Assembly: GCA_027575805.1 (NCBI GenBank)
Contig: JANBPU010000014.1
Span: 1 to 64,000, forward strand
Direction of reading: 5' to 3'
Origin: Mycoemilia scoparia
Lineage: Eukaryota > Kickxellomycota > Kickxellomycetes > Kickxellales > Kickxellaceae
DNA length: 64,000 nt
A program made the translations under genes and the position numbers. The notes under the pieces were generated by a model. It was not told the origin of the DNA. It saw nothing but the letters and a program-made list of their open reading frames with translations, and did not search any database. Shown here piece by piece: positions 11,536-21,993 of this stretch (within the stretch, counting starts at the first letter, position 1; each line of letters begins with the position of its first letter).

Positions 11536-12915
11536 ATGAGGCCTGAGGAAATACGACAAATCCGAATTCCAGTTGTGAGAATATCTTCACAACCGGGTCA
11601 CTTTATTGAATACGCGGTCCAAGTCCAAGGCCCTGTCCGTTCATGGACAGTATGGCATCGCTACAGTGAATTCAGCGCTCTACACAGCGACTTTGGTAAA
11701 CAATTTCCTGGACAGCAAATCCCATTCAAGCTTCCTCCAAAAGCTGTTGGTGGGTGGCTGAATAAGTTGAATCCGTTTTCAAGTCACCATGGCACAGGAT
11801 CTGAAGGCAGTGAAAAGAAAGGATATATGGAGCCAATTGCTGCATCCAAAATCAGTGATGAAATAGAGCACCGAAGGCATGACCTTGAGCAATATCTCCG
11901 GTCAATTTACTATCACGAAAACAACCAATGGAGGAATACAAAAGTGTGGAAGGACTTCCTGACACCGCCCGGAAATACCCTAATAACCTGGGCTGGTGGG
12001 AATTCTAATGCATTTGGTGATGAAGGCAACGGTAAACGGCCAGAAACATTTGCAACACCACAGTCCTGGCTTGAGGATTATCGTGATGCAGATAAGCTCA
12101 CACGGGATATTCGTGAGCTATTGTGGCGGAGAGAGAGTGCATTGTCCAGGAACGAGGTTTCGACATCACATCAATGTACACTACAAGCAAAGAGGCTTCT
12201 AAATAGTCTTGAGGAGGCTATCGGAGAGCTTGGTGCTAGTCTCAAGGTACTGACTGATGACAAGTCATCATCACCCGCACTATCCAAGGGCGAATCTCTT
12301 CGACGCCAAGACAAATTGAGGGCGATTTCCGAAGAGAAAGTCAAGCTCAGCAAACTAATAATAGGAGACTCCGGTGAACCAATATCGTCTAGTAGACTTG
12401 GCCAGTTTTCAGAGGTCAAAGCAAATAGTGCCAACAAAAATGAGCTGTTGAAAAATGATCGCACCGGCTTTAACGCCAATAATAGTGGTGCTAAACAGCC
12501 TAGTAGGATAATAGCCAGCGCAAGCTTTGGGTCTACAGACAGTGGCCGAAGTAACTCACCAATGTCTCACAATTTTAATTCAGATTCTGGCAGCACCACA
12601 AAAGGAAAAAGCGGATGGCGCTCCAAACGTATATTTGGTAATTCCAACCGCAGTCCTAGCCCGCCACAGGAGACTGATATGACACGCACAATGGATAACC
12701 AAGAGGTCCTCCAACTGCAGACAACGATGATGGATACACAAGACAAGCACGTTGCCTCTCTGAGTCATACGCTGCAGAGACAGCGCGAAATAGGGCTTAG
12801 CATTGGACAAGAGCTCGAAATGCACAACCAGCTACTTGATGAGTTGTCAGAAGATATTGATCGAACTGGAAACAAACTCAACGCGGCTAAGCGTCAGATT
12901 AATAGAATAAAGTAA
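11536..12915 (+). CDS. Vam7-like vacuolar SNARE (PX domain plus Qc-SNARE)
   Basis: Single exon, 459 aa. Vam7 is the soluble Qc-SNARE of vacuole fusion; its PX domain binds phosphatidylinositol 3-phosphate. The PX domain covers about residues 5-140: VRSWTVWHRYSEFSALH holds the conserved basic-aromatic RYSEF site, followed by the Pro-rich FKLPPKAVGGWLNK and the helix HDLEQYLRSIYYH. The SNARE heptads run from about 389 to the end, with the central-layer Gln in IGLSIGQELEMHNQLLDEL. There is no C-terminal membrane anchor, as expected for Vam7. The middle 240 residues are Ser/Asn-rich and make the protein longer than yeast Vam7 (316 aa). The ATG follows a clear non-coding leader. Confidence 0.85.
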   Translation: MRPEEIRQIRIPVVRISSQPGHFIEYAVQVQGPVRSWTVWHRYSEFSALHSDFGKQFPGQQIPFKLPPKAVGGWLNKLNPFSSHHGTGSEGSEKKGYMEPIAASKISDEIEHRRHDLEQYLRSIYYHENNQWRNTKVWKDFLTPPGNTLITWAGGNSNAFGDEGNGKRPETFATPQSWLEDYRDADKLTRDIRELLWRRESALSRNEVSTSHQCTLQAKRLLNSLEEAIGELGASLKVLTDDKSSSPALSKGESLRRQDKLRAISEEKVKLSKLIIGDSGEPISSSRLGQFSEVKANSANKNELLKNDRTGFNANNSGAKQPSRIIASASFGSTDSGRSNSPMSHNFNSDSGSTTKGKSGWRSKRIFGNSNRSPSPPQETDMTRTMDNQEVLQLQTTMMDTQDKHVASLSHTLQRQREIGLSIGQELEMHNQLLDELSEDIDRTGNKLNAAKRQINRIK

Positions 12916-13141
12916 CGACTGATATTTACAAGTTTGGCTTATATTTATTTTATACTATATAAGGTTTAAGTTGGTTTAATTCGAATGCTTTGTATTGATA
13001 CACTGTGTGCTTGATGTAACTTACAAACATTAAAAGCAAAAAAGGTAGTAGTAGTACTTGTGAGGACTGTGGCTAGCCAGATACGCTAATAAAAAGTTGA
13101 AATGGTACGCTTTAATATTCTGGTGTAGTCATAGCTACACT

Positions 13142-14688
13142 CTAAACTCTAAAGGTTTGTTGCTGGCCTAATCGATCCAGGGTTCTACTCATCCAGTTGT
13201 GGGTTCTCTCATACCAGTCTGAAGCACGGATCCTGACATCCCGACTTGCTCGTTGGCGTCCTGTAGAAGCTAATGTTTGTGATCCCCCAGTACTCACGCT
13301 TGTGCTTGACTCTTGGTTAGTCTCTGAACTATGAGTGTCCTGCGGAGATAGAATAGAAGTAGTGTTTTCTGGCGATGGCGTAATTGGTGGTGTATTGTCG
13401 ACTGTGACAGCCGTTGTGGACTTTCCTTGGTCACTCGGGCTTGTCTGTGGGTACAAGTTTCTAGCATCATATTTGCAATATGGACAGGTAGGAGACTTGG
13501 AGATCAGCCACGTATCTATGCATAGTATGTGATAGTCATGGCCACAGGGCAGCTTTCTGATATATTCTCCTGCTGAATAGTCTTCAAGACAGATTGGACA
13601 AGGGCCAATGGATTCTCCCTCGGAGTTCAGTGTATGGCTTCTAGATATTCTGACATCATCGGTGATGGCAGTGATATCATCTGTCGTTGACCTGATTTCA
13701 GTAGCAACGACATTTATCATTGTTCCCAGTGAGCTTGACTTCTGGCTTATCGGGATGCCTTTGCTGTCCTTGATGACGGCAGGCGTTGGGCTGATGAGCC
13801 TGTTGACCTCACGAAATGAGCTCCATATCCTAGAATTTCTATTTGGTGTGTAGGAAAGCGGACGGGTGGTCGATCGCCTGAGCTTCTTTGGCTTGGCTGC
13901 TGTGTAGATGTAGTCGGCGGCAGAAAGAGACGGTGCCCTTCTAGGCAGCGACATGCTTTTGCTCAGCGGCGTTCCAATAGTAGGAGGTGTGAGGGATTGT
14001 ATGCCACTGAATGGTGGGGTGTACAGGTTAATATGAGAAGTCCCTGGCTTCTCTATGGACTGTGAATCTGAGTAGCTATCGTTCTCGCTTCTTGGTATTT
14101 TTATGGTTGTAATGTTTGCCAAGTAATACCTGCCTCTCTTCAATGGGTGCGGCATAACCTGGTATACGGGGAGCCTGTCAAGCTCAAGCCTAGACATGAC
14201 GTTTTGCCGATTGTTGGCAGATTGGGGGATCGTTAGCCCATGAGCCCGCTGTCTCCTCATCCCAGCAATGCGAATAGTTACTATGTGCATAAAGAAAGGA
14301 AGAATCATTACAACATTTTGTGAAGATAGCTATCCAATACATATGGCTAGACATTTGTCTTATATATACACCCGTACTTACTGACAGCTTTGGAACGTCG
14401 GTTTGAACCAGGTGCGTTGATGTATTTCAAGTTAGAAAATTCGTTTAGTGTTTTGCATTATGTTAAATTTTGCGTGGCTGGCTATTTTTGATGATACACT
14501 ATAAGCCCTAAGATATATCACAACTTACCTGCTGCGACAAAGAGCGAGGCCACAACAGCCAACAAGACAAATACCTTGACATCGCCGTTTCCAAAAGAGG
14601 AGCTATCGAGGTCCTTCTTTGTTGGCACATAAGGCTCAGGCGCAATTAAAGTAGGCTGAGCAATTTGCCCTTTTGTAGGAACGTACAT
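13142..14688 (-). CDS. Single-pass RING-H2 E3 ubiquitin ligase without a PA domain
   Basis: Two exons, 14688-14529 and 14280-13142, joined across a 248-nt intron with matching phase; 432 aa. The first exon gives a 38-residue lumenal or extracellular leader containing YVPTK twice, then one membrane helix that spans the splice (VFVLLAVVASLFVAAV) followed by a basic stretch. The RING-H2 domain is near residues 290-340: CPICLEDY, LPCGHDYHILC, CPYC, with the C3H2C3 order intact. The C-terminal 95 residues are Ser/Thr/Pro-rich. Such proteins ubiquitinate membrane cargo in the endosomal or vacuolar route. The RING closely resembles that of the neighbour at 15577-17114, so the two are probably an old tandem duplication. 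An ATG inside the intron (14308) would give a version lacking the membrane helix; I prefer the spliced model. Confidence 0.7.
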
Positions 14689-15576
14689 TTAAACAGATAA
14701 AAGTATAACTTGTGATAAAAAGGGGTTATCTAGGCGCCCGAAAGAAAGTTTTTGGAATTTCAGGGTGCTCAAGATGAGCTCGAAATCTCGATGGTTTATC
14801 CTACTCAATGGTATCAAATGCATTTCAGCCTAGAATAGGCAATAACAAAAAACCAAAAGACAAGTAATCAAAAGCGACCATCGAGATTCTCCTGGGGCTG
14901 GGCAGGTCTAGACAATGCACCTCTGGTGAATAGCTGAGAGCAGCTTCCTTTTAGCATCATGGTATCGGTTCATGGTGGTGCACACCACGCTTTCCTGGAG
15001 TTGCTTATGTTGTGCCAAGCTGCCTGTGTATGAACCCGAGACTCAAACACGCGACGCCTAGATGCTTTGCCCATGCTTGCTAGTGAAAGGCTATTGGTCA
15101 GATCTTAGGAGTCACAGAACAGACTCCGATTTATCATCCCCTCGATCTCTTTGGTCGAGCTTTGGCGCACGTGAGTTGCAATGTAGGCAAGAATTAAAAA
15201 CTCGCTCAGCTTAAGCAAAAGGGCTAGAGGAAATGTGTGCTTGCATCCTATCACAGGAACCAAGCAATATTATCAAAATGACCATATTAAACGTTTCAGT
15301 GCTCCTGCCTTCAATGCAATTAGCTTCTAAAAACCACTTTTATGGATGTTTTTCTGCTTGCTTATGGCTAAAAATATTAAATGATTTGGGAATTCTGTTA
15401 TTATGATTTTTGTATTAAAGGTATCAGTGTACTGGTAAGTTTTCGTTAATAACCAAATGGAGATGGCAGGGTTCAGGGCTTTACTATAGCAGCCGATGAT
15501 TTATGGCCCACCAACGCATTTAACAGGGACCATCTTGATAAAAAATATGTGTAGTAAATTACGCAAGCCTATTTCA
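14689..15576. other. Spacer between the two RING ligase genes
   Basis: No gene seen. It includes the promoter of the minus-strand gene ending at 13142 and the 3' end of the next one. It holds a 12-bp perfect inverted repeat (14784-14795 and 14877-14888) and a stretch near 15027-15090 that looks faintly tRNA-like on the minus strand. Confidence 0.4.
14784..14888. repeat. 12-bp inverted repeat, 81-bp loop
   Basis: AATCTCGATGGT at 14784-14795 is the exact reverse complement of ACCATCGAGATT at 14877-14888. It lies 96-200 bp upstream of the RING gene start (minus strand, ATG at 14688). Chance cannot be excluded; it could be a pair of oppositely oriented factor sites. Confidence 0.4.
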
Positions 15577-17114
15577 TTATTGGGTTAATGGTTGAGATGT
15601 CTGATGCCTCCTAAAAGCATCATGGCCAACCAAGACATTTACATTAGAAATGTTTGGCAAAAGAAGTTCGGGGCAATATCGAGCCTTCTCATCGTCGCTG
15701 AGTGCATTTCTGGTATCATATTTGCAAAGCGGGCATAGACTGGACTTTAGCATAAGCCACGGGTCGACGCACTCAATATGGAAGTGGTGGCCACAGGGAA
15801 GTTTTCTTGCAAATGCACCGATCTTGAAATCATCAATGCATATTGAGCATGTCTTGTTTGAATGGTGCTCTGCATAAATACACTCAGTATGTATTTGCGA
15901 ATCTCTGGGATCTTTGACAGACTCTTTTGTATTTACACCAAAAGAAAGTGGCTCAATATGTAATTCATCTTCTAATTCCATTGATAGTTTGTAGGTGGGG
16001 TTCTTTTTGTTTAACGAATCTTTTCTTGGAGGTGGTTGCACGTCGCCCACTCCCGTGTTAGGTTTTAGATCGTCGCCAGTTATCTTTTCAATCGGCATGT
16101 GCTTTAGGCCTGAAATTGGTAAGGTTGCGAATTGTTGACCCACATGCTCTTCAAGTTCTCTACGGCGGGATTTACGAAAATAAAGAAAATTGATTCCCAC
16201 TATTCGTGTGAGTCAAGCCATAGTGGTTATGAGTATAACGAGATACGGGTTAACCAAAGCCATGAAATAGAGTGTAAATGCACTTCTAATGTTTTTTATA
16301 TGCTTGACACCGATGTCTTCAAGAATACTACTTACTTGAGAATGCTAAACATAGTGTCAGGAATATCACCAAAACAACGAGCATGATTTCCCAAGTGTTG
16401 AGCCCACCCTCATCCCGTGGGAATACTGTAACCAAAATACTCTTTGGTTTGTGTCTTGAGCTGGCAACATTGTGTCTGTTTACTTGATCAAGTTTTGCTT
16501 GTAATGATATACCAATGCCATCATCTATCAGTGTGAGCGGGACGTTATTATACCTTATTATCTTCTTTTTCATTATTATCTTCTTCAGATGTGTCACACC
16601 CATGTTCCTTCTATATATCAAAGCACCCACAGCCCCATCAAGCCTGGCCTGTTCTATATATGTTCCGATGTCACATTTACCAACCGAAATCAGTGCCAGG
16701 TTTGGGCGGCCTTGGCTGAAATGTGGGTGGTTTCTAATGTCTGCCCTGCATCCTTGAGGATCCGACATGGAGTATAGTAATCCCTGTAAAAGTTAATAAA
16801 TGTGCCTTTAGTTGCTTCCACAGACAGTTGCGTAATGCGTGCATCTGTTGGGTGTAATACACTGGCTGTTTGCCGACCCAGTGTTTACTTACATTTAGAC
16901 CATCTATGTCACTAACAAGACCATTTGGGGCCGCGCTTATCGCAGCCTCTCGACCATTATAAATCAATGTTGAATATATGTGCGTTTTCAACCCATGCCT
17001 AGTTTCCACAATGTCTTGCCTGATGTTGAATGGTATTGCATTCACAAAATACACGCAAAATACAAGAATTCCGAATATGATATGGATGTGGGATACAATT
17101 CGGGTGTTTCTCAT
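15577..17114 (-). CDS. PA-TM-RING E3 ubiquitin ligase
   Basis: Three exons, 17114-16893, 16783-16336 and 16199-15577, phases matching; 430 aa. Order: signal peptide (first 26 residues, hydrophobic HIHIIFGILVFCVYFV then NA), a protease-associated (PA) domain of about 150 residues with GCRADI, NLALISVGKCDIGTYIEQA and DGAVGALIY, one membrane helix (WEIMLVVLVIFLTLCLAF), a 130-residue cytosolic linker, and a RING-H2 domain (CSICIDDF, LPCGHHFHIEC, CPLC). This architecture is that of RNF13/GRAIL-type endolysosomal ligases: the PA domain faces the lumen and the RING recruits an E2 in the cytosol. A start 25 codons upstream (17189) is also open, but the chosen Met gives a clean signal peptide. It is a likely paralogue of the adjacent RING gene. 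Confidence 0.8.
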
Positions 17115-17189
17115 TGATAATTGTGCCCGTTGGCCACCGTTCCTACTTGGATGTACCAATATTATATGCTTTATAACACTCCAATTCAT

Positions 17190-17941
17190 TATAAAAGATT
17201 AAAATGATGAGAATATAAAGCTCAATCAAGCGCTATCGAGATGGAATCTGAATGGATACAATTATATATGTATATATATAACAAGGCCCAAATTTTTGCA
17301 GGTACAGTCTGACTCCAGTTTTATGTGCTTTCTTGTTTCATCATACCGAAAAACAATTTATACAAGTCGAAAATCAACCACTAATTCTCTCTTGGCAGTT
17401 GGTGTTTCATTTAATTCCAATTCCATAGGTTTCAGCGCTACTTTTTAATATCAAGACATGGATAAAAAGGTAGTAATAATATCAACACGCCTAATCAACG
17501 ACTGAATCAAAAAGGGGTGGATAGGTATTTCATCTCAACGTGGGTATAGGGTGCCCCAAGTTTCAAAAAGGCAAACAACAAAACATCCCATACAACCGCA
17601 AATGTCATTACATTTGGGACCAGACTTACTTTGTTCTTAGCTTTAGCAAAGAAATATTCATGTAACTTTCTAGAAAACAATATGAGTAATAATCTTTAAA
17701 GGGTGAAAGTTTACTAGTAAAACTGTACATTCATTTGGCTGTGATTGTCCCTATAATCATTCACCCTTCAATAATTATGATCCATATAAGGTATCCAATG
17801 TAGTCATTTAATAACAAACAATACAGCTACCCTTATTTTTATAAATAAATTCAAAGAATTATCGATTTGAGTATGGTATTGAATATATATTTTAAATTGA
17901 GGTCGGCTGTTTTATATATAACTCTAGTAACTTGTTCTTTA
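17190..17941. other. Spacer holding a short inverted-repeat element
   Basis: Upstream of the PA-TM-RING gene and downstream of mL59 (both minus). Very AT-rich, no gene seen; the TA-flanked element at 17681-17786 is its one notable content. Confidence 0.4.
17681..17786. mobile_element. MITE copy A (Tc1/mariner-like, TA target)
   Basis: Starts TA|TGAGTAATAATC and ends ATTATGATCCA|TA, with GGGTGA and TCACCC inside the ends. Its interior (TTTACTAGTAAAACTG, then CATTTGGCTGTGATTG) is the reverse complement of the interior of copies E and I, so it lies in the opposite orientation. The left end is diverged (CTTTAAAGGG instead of TTTTTGAAGGG). Confidence 0.75.
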
Positions 17942-18503
17942 TTAAAATGGCAAAGATGGCTTGAGTTTTGCCTTTTCTTTGGCAAGATCCTATAGACAAT
18001 CAAATAAAATGTTTTAACAAATGCGCCGATATTTTGAATATAATAAATAACAATCGCCTTTTTACTTACGTCCTTCCATGTCTGGATCTTGGTGGGCATG
18101 TCTTGTAGAGCTTGGTTGATTTCTTCTTGCCTGTATAACAAAAAAAAATAAACAAATTGAAAAAGGGGGTTTAATTATGTTCTTTTTCTCTCTAATAATT
18201 TTTAGAACATAACTTGTCAAATGTGATTACATACCTTGCCATATAATTGCGTTGATGTTTGTGTCCTTTAGGCTTGTTCATTTTCTTGGTTTTCTTCAAG
18301 CTTACTGTTTTCTCTGACAAGCCGATGGAGGCTGGGTCTATTGAGTTTAGTAGGCATGCTTTTCTCATGTCAGCTTGACGTCTGAGGCTAAATTTGGGTG
18401 AACGCCAGAATCCATTTTTGAATTGAGCAGTGAACTCTTCTGCTAAATGTGCAGACTGTATTTGCTTGAGAAGTTTGGCAGAAAATACTCTATTTGTTGC
18501 CAT
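17942..18503 (-). CDS. Mitochondrial large-subunit ribosomal protein mL59 (MRPL25 type)
   Basis: Three exons, 18503-18235, 18130-18070 and 17989-17942, phases matching; 125 aa. The diagnostic core FWRSPKFSLRRQADMRKA (about residues 32-49) fits the mL59 signature of Trp-x-x-Pro-x-(Tyr/Phe)-Ser-Leu-Arg-Arg-Gln. A very basic stretch follows (KKTKKMNKPKGHKHQRN) and then a short helical tail (RQEEINQALQDMPTKIQTW). The product should sit in the mitochondrial ribosome; the first 20 residues (AKLLKQIQSAHLAEE) could form the import helix. The exon-3 tail is only 15 codons. The assignment rests on remembered family features, so another small mitoribosomal protein is possible. Confidence 0.6.
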
Positions 18504-19651
18504 TTCCTTGTAGTATGTTTGTCGTGTTGTTTAGAAGTATGAGGTTATGTAATATGTAGATCGATCCCTATAGCCAGAAAAATAGATATTGAAAAGATAA
18601 TAAAAGACCACTAGTACAAAAATTAGATAAAAGAGTTAAAAAGTATAGACTCAATACTAATTATGGGTAAATTTATAAATGATTTTATCTATCTTGGATC
18701 AATTTATGAATAATTCTTATAAGCCAACAGCAAGTTTTACTGAACTGCCAGGCAACTGCATCAAAAGAGCACATGCCAGGCATGTTAGTGGCCTGATTAT
18801 TAAAGTGACTTTTTGGCTCAATTTTTGTAGACTGCTCATAGTATCATTCTTAATGCTAATATATGCCAATGCTAAAATACAGAGGGGCAAGCATTCAGAA
18901 TAGAGTCATTACAAATGAGCTATGCTTGTATAAAATAGTAGTGTTAGCTTTTGGACCACTGTTTTGAATATCGATTGATATCTGAGTGATGCTGCTCACG
19001 CACTACAGCTTATGCACTACTTTTCCCTATCATTCATGACCTTCTATATATGAGTTATTATTTTTGAAGGGTGCCCATTTACTAACAGATGGTGATCTCA
19101 CATTTAGCTGTGGATGCCCGTATAATCGGTGGCCACCAAAAGTCACCCTTCAAAAATTATGATCCATAAGCTCAAGCTTTGTCCTTGACAAGCGTTATTA
19201 TTGGGAGTGGTATGATCCCAAAAAATCAATGCACCAACATTTTACATTTGATAATGTGCGAGGTCTGTTATCATGCGAACTGGTCTTAAAGGAAGCCTAG
19301 AAGCTTTTGCCGGGACATTGGCACGGTGGGCATTTTTTGCAAAGACAGACATGTAGGGTACATGCATTTCTATTGTTATAATGAGGAGTGCAGTTCTGGA
19401 CTTGGAGTAGTACATTGCCATGTTGCTATTTAGCGCTTGACCATTATATCATTAAAAAGAAAACATTTAGCCATAGTCTGACTAATGGTGTTTGGGTATC
19501 AATAAAAACCATCGCACCTGAGCCGCCACTGATGCATTGTAGATTAATGTGGTGACATCATAACAATCTGATAAAAAGACAACAAAAGTCGTAGCTTGAG
19601 TATTAAGCTCTTCAAGTGTTTTCTCTTTACTAATACACAATTTTCACGACC
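18504..19651. other. Divergent-promoter spacer with one MITE
   Basis: Lies between mL59 (minus) and the cytochrome b5 reductase (plus), so it should hold both promoters. Open frames such as 18679-18903 have no family features. The element at 19049-19168 is inside. Confidence 0.4.
19049..19168. mobile_element. MITE copy B (TA target)
   Basis: TA|TGAGTTATTATT with TTTTTGAAGGG at the left and CCCTTCAAAAATTATGATCCA|TA at the right. The base after the right TA is A rather than T, which shows that the duplicated site is TA and not the longer ATAT seen at other copies. It contains GGTGGCCACCAAAAG near the right end. Confidence 0.85.
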
Positions 19652-20990
19652 ATGTTCAACACTTTGCGCACAGGATCTCTTACCAAGGTATGGATATACG
19701 TAGCCAGCGCTTTTGTATATTGCTGTTTGAAGCCAATCTTATGGTCTTGAGGCTTACAAGTATATGATCAAATCATATAGCTAGCGCGCAGCTTTTCGAG
19801 CCAAGCTCCAGCTCCGGGAAAAGGTAGCAACAGCACCCTTTTTGCTGCACTCGCCACAGCAGCAGTTCTAGGTGGAGGTAATCGCAGTCAATAAATAAAC
19901 CATTTACCTACACATGATTCTCTGGTGCATTGGCATTAGCACAGGAGTATATATTTTCTGAATTCACAAGATCACAACTAATCTTGAATGCTTTGGCGAA
20001 TCTTTCTTGGCTATTTGTAGGCTACTGGTACTACACCACAAAGGCTGGCGGTGAAGTCAGCATTGGTGAAAAAGGCGCTTCTGGATCCAAGGCTGGTAGA
20101 GAGCTCCGCACAGCACTCGACCCTTCAAAGTTCACCAGCTTCAAGCTCAAGGAGGTCCAGCCCATCACTGGAGATACCTCGCTTTTCAGGTTTGAGCTTG
20201 ATGCCGATCAGAAGCTGGGCATGACAGTGACTTCATGCTTGCTTACAAAGGCACCCCCACAGAAGGAGGGCGGCAAGGCGGTTATTAGGCCATACACGCC
20301 AACCTCTGAGGAAGACACCGCCGGATACTTTGACCTTATCATCAAGAAATACAACAGTAAGTCACAAATCAATATAGATAAAGTGACCATCATGGATGAG
20401 AGATTTATAAACAACATACCCAATTGCACATAAATGACTACTATTCTTTTTCTATAGATGGAGTCATGTCCAGCTACATCCACTCATTGAAGCCTGGCGA
20501 TACTCTTGACATCAAGGGACCTATCGGAAAGCTTCCCTACTCTCCCAACCTCAAGAAGGAGATTGGCCTTATTTGCGGCGGATCTGGCATAACTCCCATG
20601 CTCCAGATTATCCGCGCTATTCTTAAGAACCCCGAAGACAAGACCAAGGTCACACTTCTCTTCGCCAACCGTACTGAAAATGACATCATTCTTCAGGGCG
20701 AGCTCGACGCCTTGGCAGCAAAGAACCCTGAAAGATTCAAGGTCCACTACATTGTTGACAAGGCCAAGTCCAAGGACTGGAAGGGAGACGTCGGATTCGT
20801 TACATCTGATATAGTAAAGAAATACATGCCCGATTCGGCCAATGGAGACAACGTTCTTGTTGGTGTGTGTGGGCCTCCTGGCATGATGGACTTGGTCAGT
20901 GGATCAAAGGCTCCAGACTACACCCAGGGTACCCTCTCAGGCATCCTCAAGGACCTCGGTTATACCGAAAAGAACGTCTTCAAGTTCTAA
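19652..20990 (+). CDS. NADH-cytochrome b5 reductase, mitochondrial type (Mcr1-like)
   Basis: Exons 19652-19687, 19781-19877, 19940-20356 and 20458-20990; phases match; 360 aa. It transfers electrons from NADH through FAD to cytochrome b5 or similar acceptors. The N-terminus is a basic, Ser-rich presequence (MFNTLRTGSLTKLARSFSS) followed by hydrophobic segments near 28-44 and 57-76, fitting Mcr1, which is anchored in the outer membrane or released to the intermembrane space. FAD motif RPYTPTS (161-167), nucleotide-binding GGSGITPMLQ, CGPPGM, and the family's terminal Phe are all present. Exons 3-4 use GC-rich, C-ending codons much more than neighbouring genes, as expected for high expression. 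The first 44 residues depend on two short introns. Confidence 0.85.
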
Positions 20991-21993
20991 CTTGGCTTAT
21001 ATATATGTGTTTGTGTGTGCTGATCATTTCCCATTAGCCTGTTTGGAAGTACACTCTGGTACTGATTATATTTCCTTTTACGCCATGTTCAATTTACCAA
21101 TACACACGGGCCTTTTGGTGTAATATCTCTATTATGGCTGCTTGTGGTATAATACAATGCGATTGCTTTGAAGATTAGGGCTCGGCTGTATATTTCGTTT
21201 TAAAAGCATATCGCCTGCAATGAAAAGGTGGCGCTGACATGTGGTATGAAACTTTCTTCTGCACCAGGTGGCTGTAACACACTGGGCTTTTGGTTTTAGA
21301 ATGTATGGTGCCCTCAATAGCGGGAATATTGTTCCCATCCAGTTGGCGTTGATGAGGGCTCGGGGATAGTCATTTTGTAAATCCATAAAGTGTTGGGAAA
21401 ATTACAAGTAGTCTGCACCAAGCTGGTGATGGTGATGGTTGTAAGATGCGCAGATCATGAATGGATCCATACCCATTCCTTCCACAACCTTGCATTTTAA
21501 TTTATGGTGATACAACATTCCTTAGCACGTCTTTATTCTCTTGGTATTCTTGTTTATATTATATACATGGCTGGGGATTTCGCCTTACAGAACACTATCT
21601 AGTTTACGGCAGACTTCGTGTTTCCCTGGCTAATTTACAAGGCCGTAGAACAACACTGCTCGTAGACAGCAGGACTGGGGTAGGCAAGGAGTGGACGCCC
21701 AAGACACACCATCGCACCACTCTGCAAGGAATCGCACAGCACACTTGCAGCGATACCAGGATCAGATATCCAGCCCACGCCATAATACTCCTGGGCCATT
21801 TGCTGGCAGCAAGTTCCTGCAGGCCTTATAAACCTGGAAACTCCCGTGCTGGTGCATACGGCACATCTTTTGATCAACACAAACTCATAAAACAAATTGA
21901 TCCACTGACGACGACTATTCAATTAACCACAGTCAGGTTGCGCTATTGATAACAAGCAGCCTGTGGGCCTGTATACAGGATATAGCAGTAGAA
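20991..21993. other. Spacer upstream of the Nramp gene
   Basis: No supportable gene. A 162-codon frame at 21461-21949 is compositionally odd, has no ATG-proximal family motif and overlaps the region just upstream of the transporter start; I treat it as non-coding promoter and leader. Confidence 0.4.

Noticed and set aside
14281..14308. Internal ATG at 14308 as start of the RING gene
   Set aside because: It lies in the intron; splicing to 14529-14688 keeps phase and completes a membrane helix.
21461..21949. 162-codon plus-strand frame upstream of Nramp
   Set aside because: Odd composition with many Cys, Tyr, His and Trp, no motif; more likely promoter and leader.
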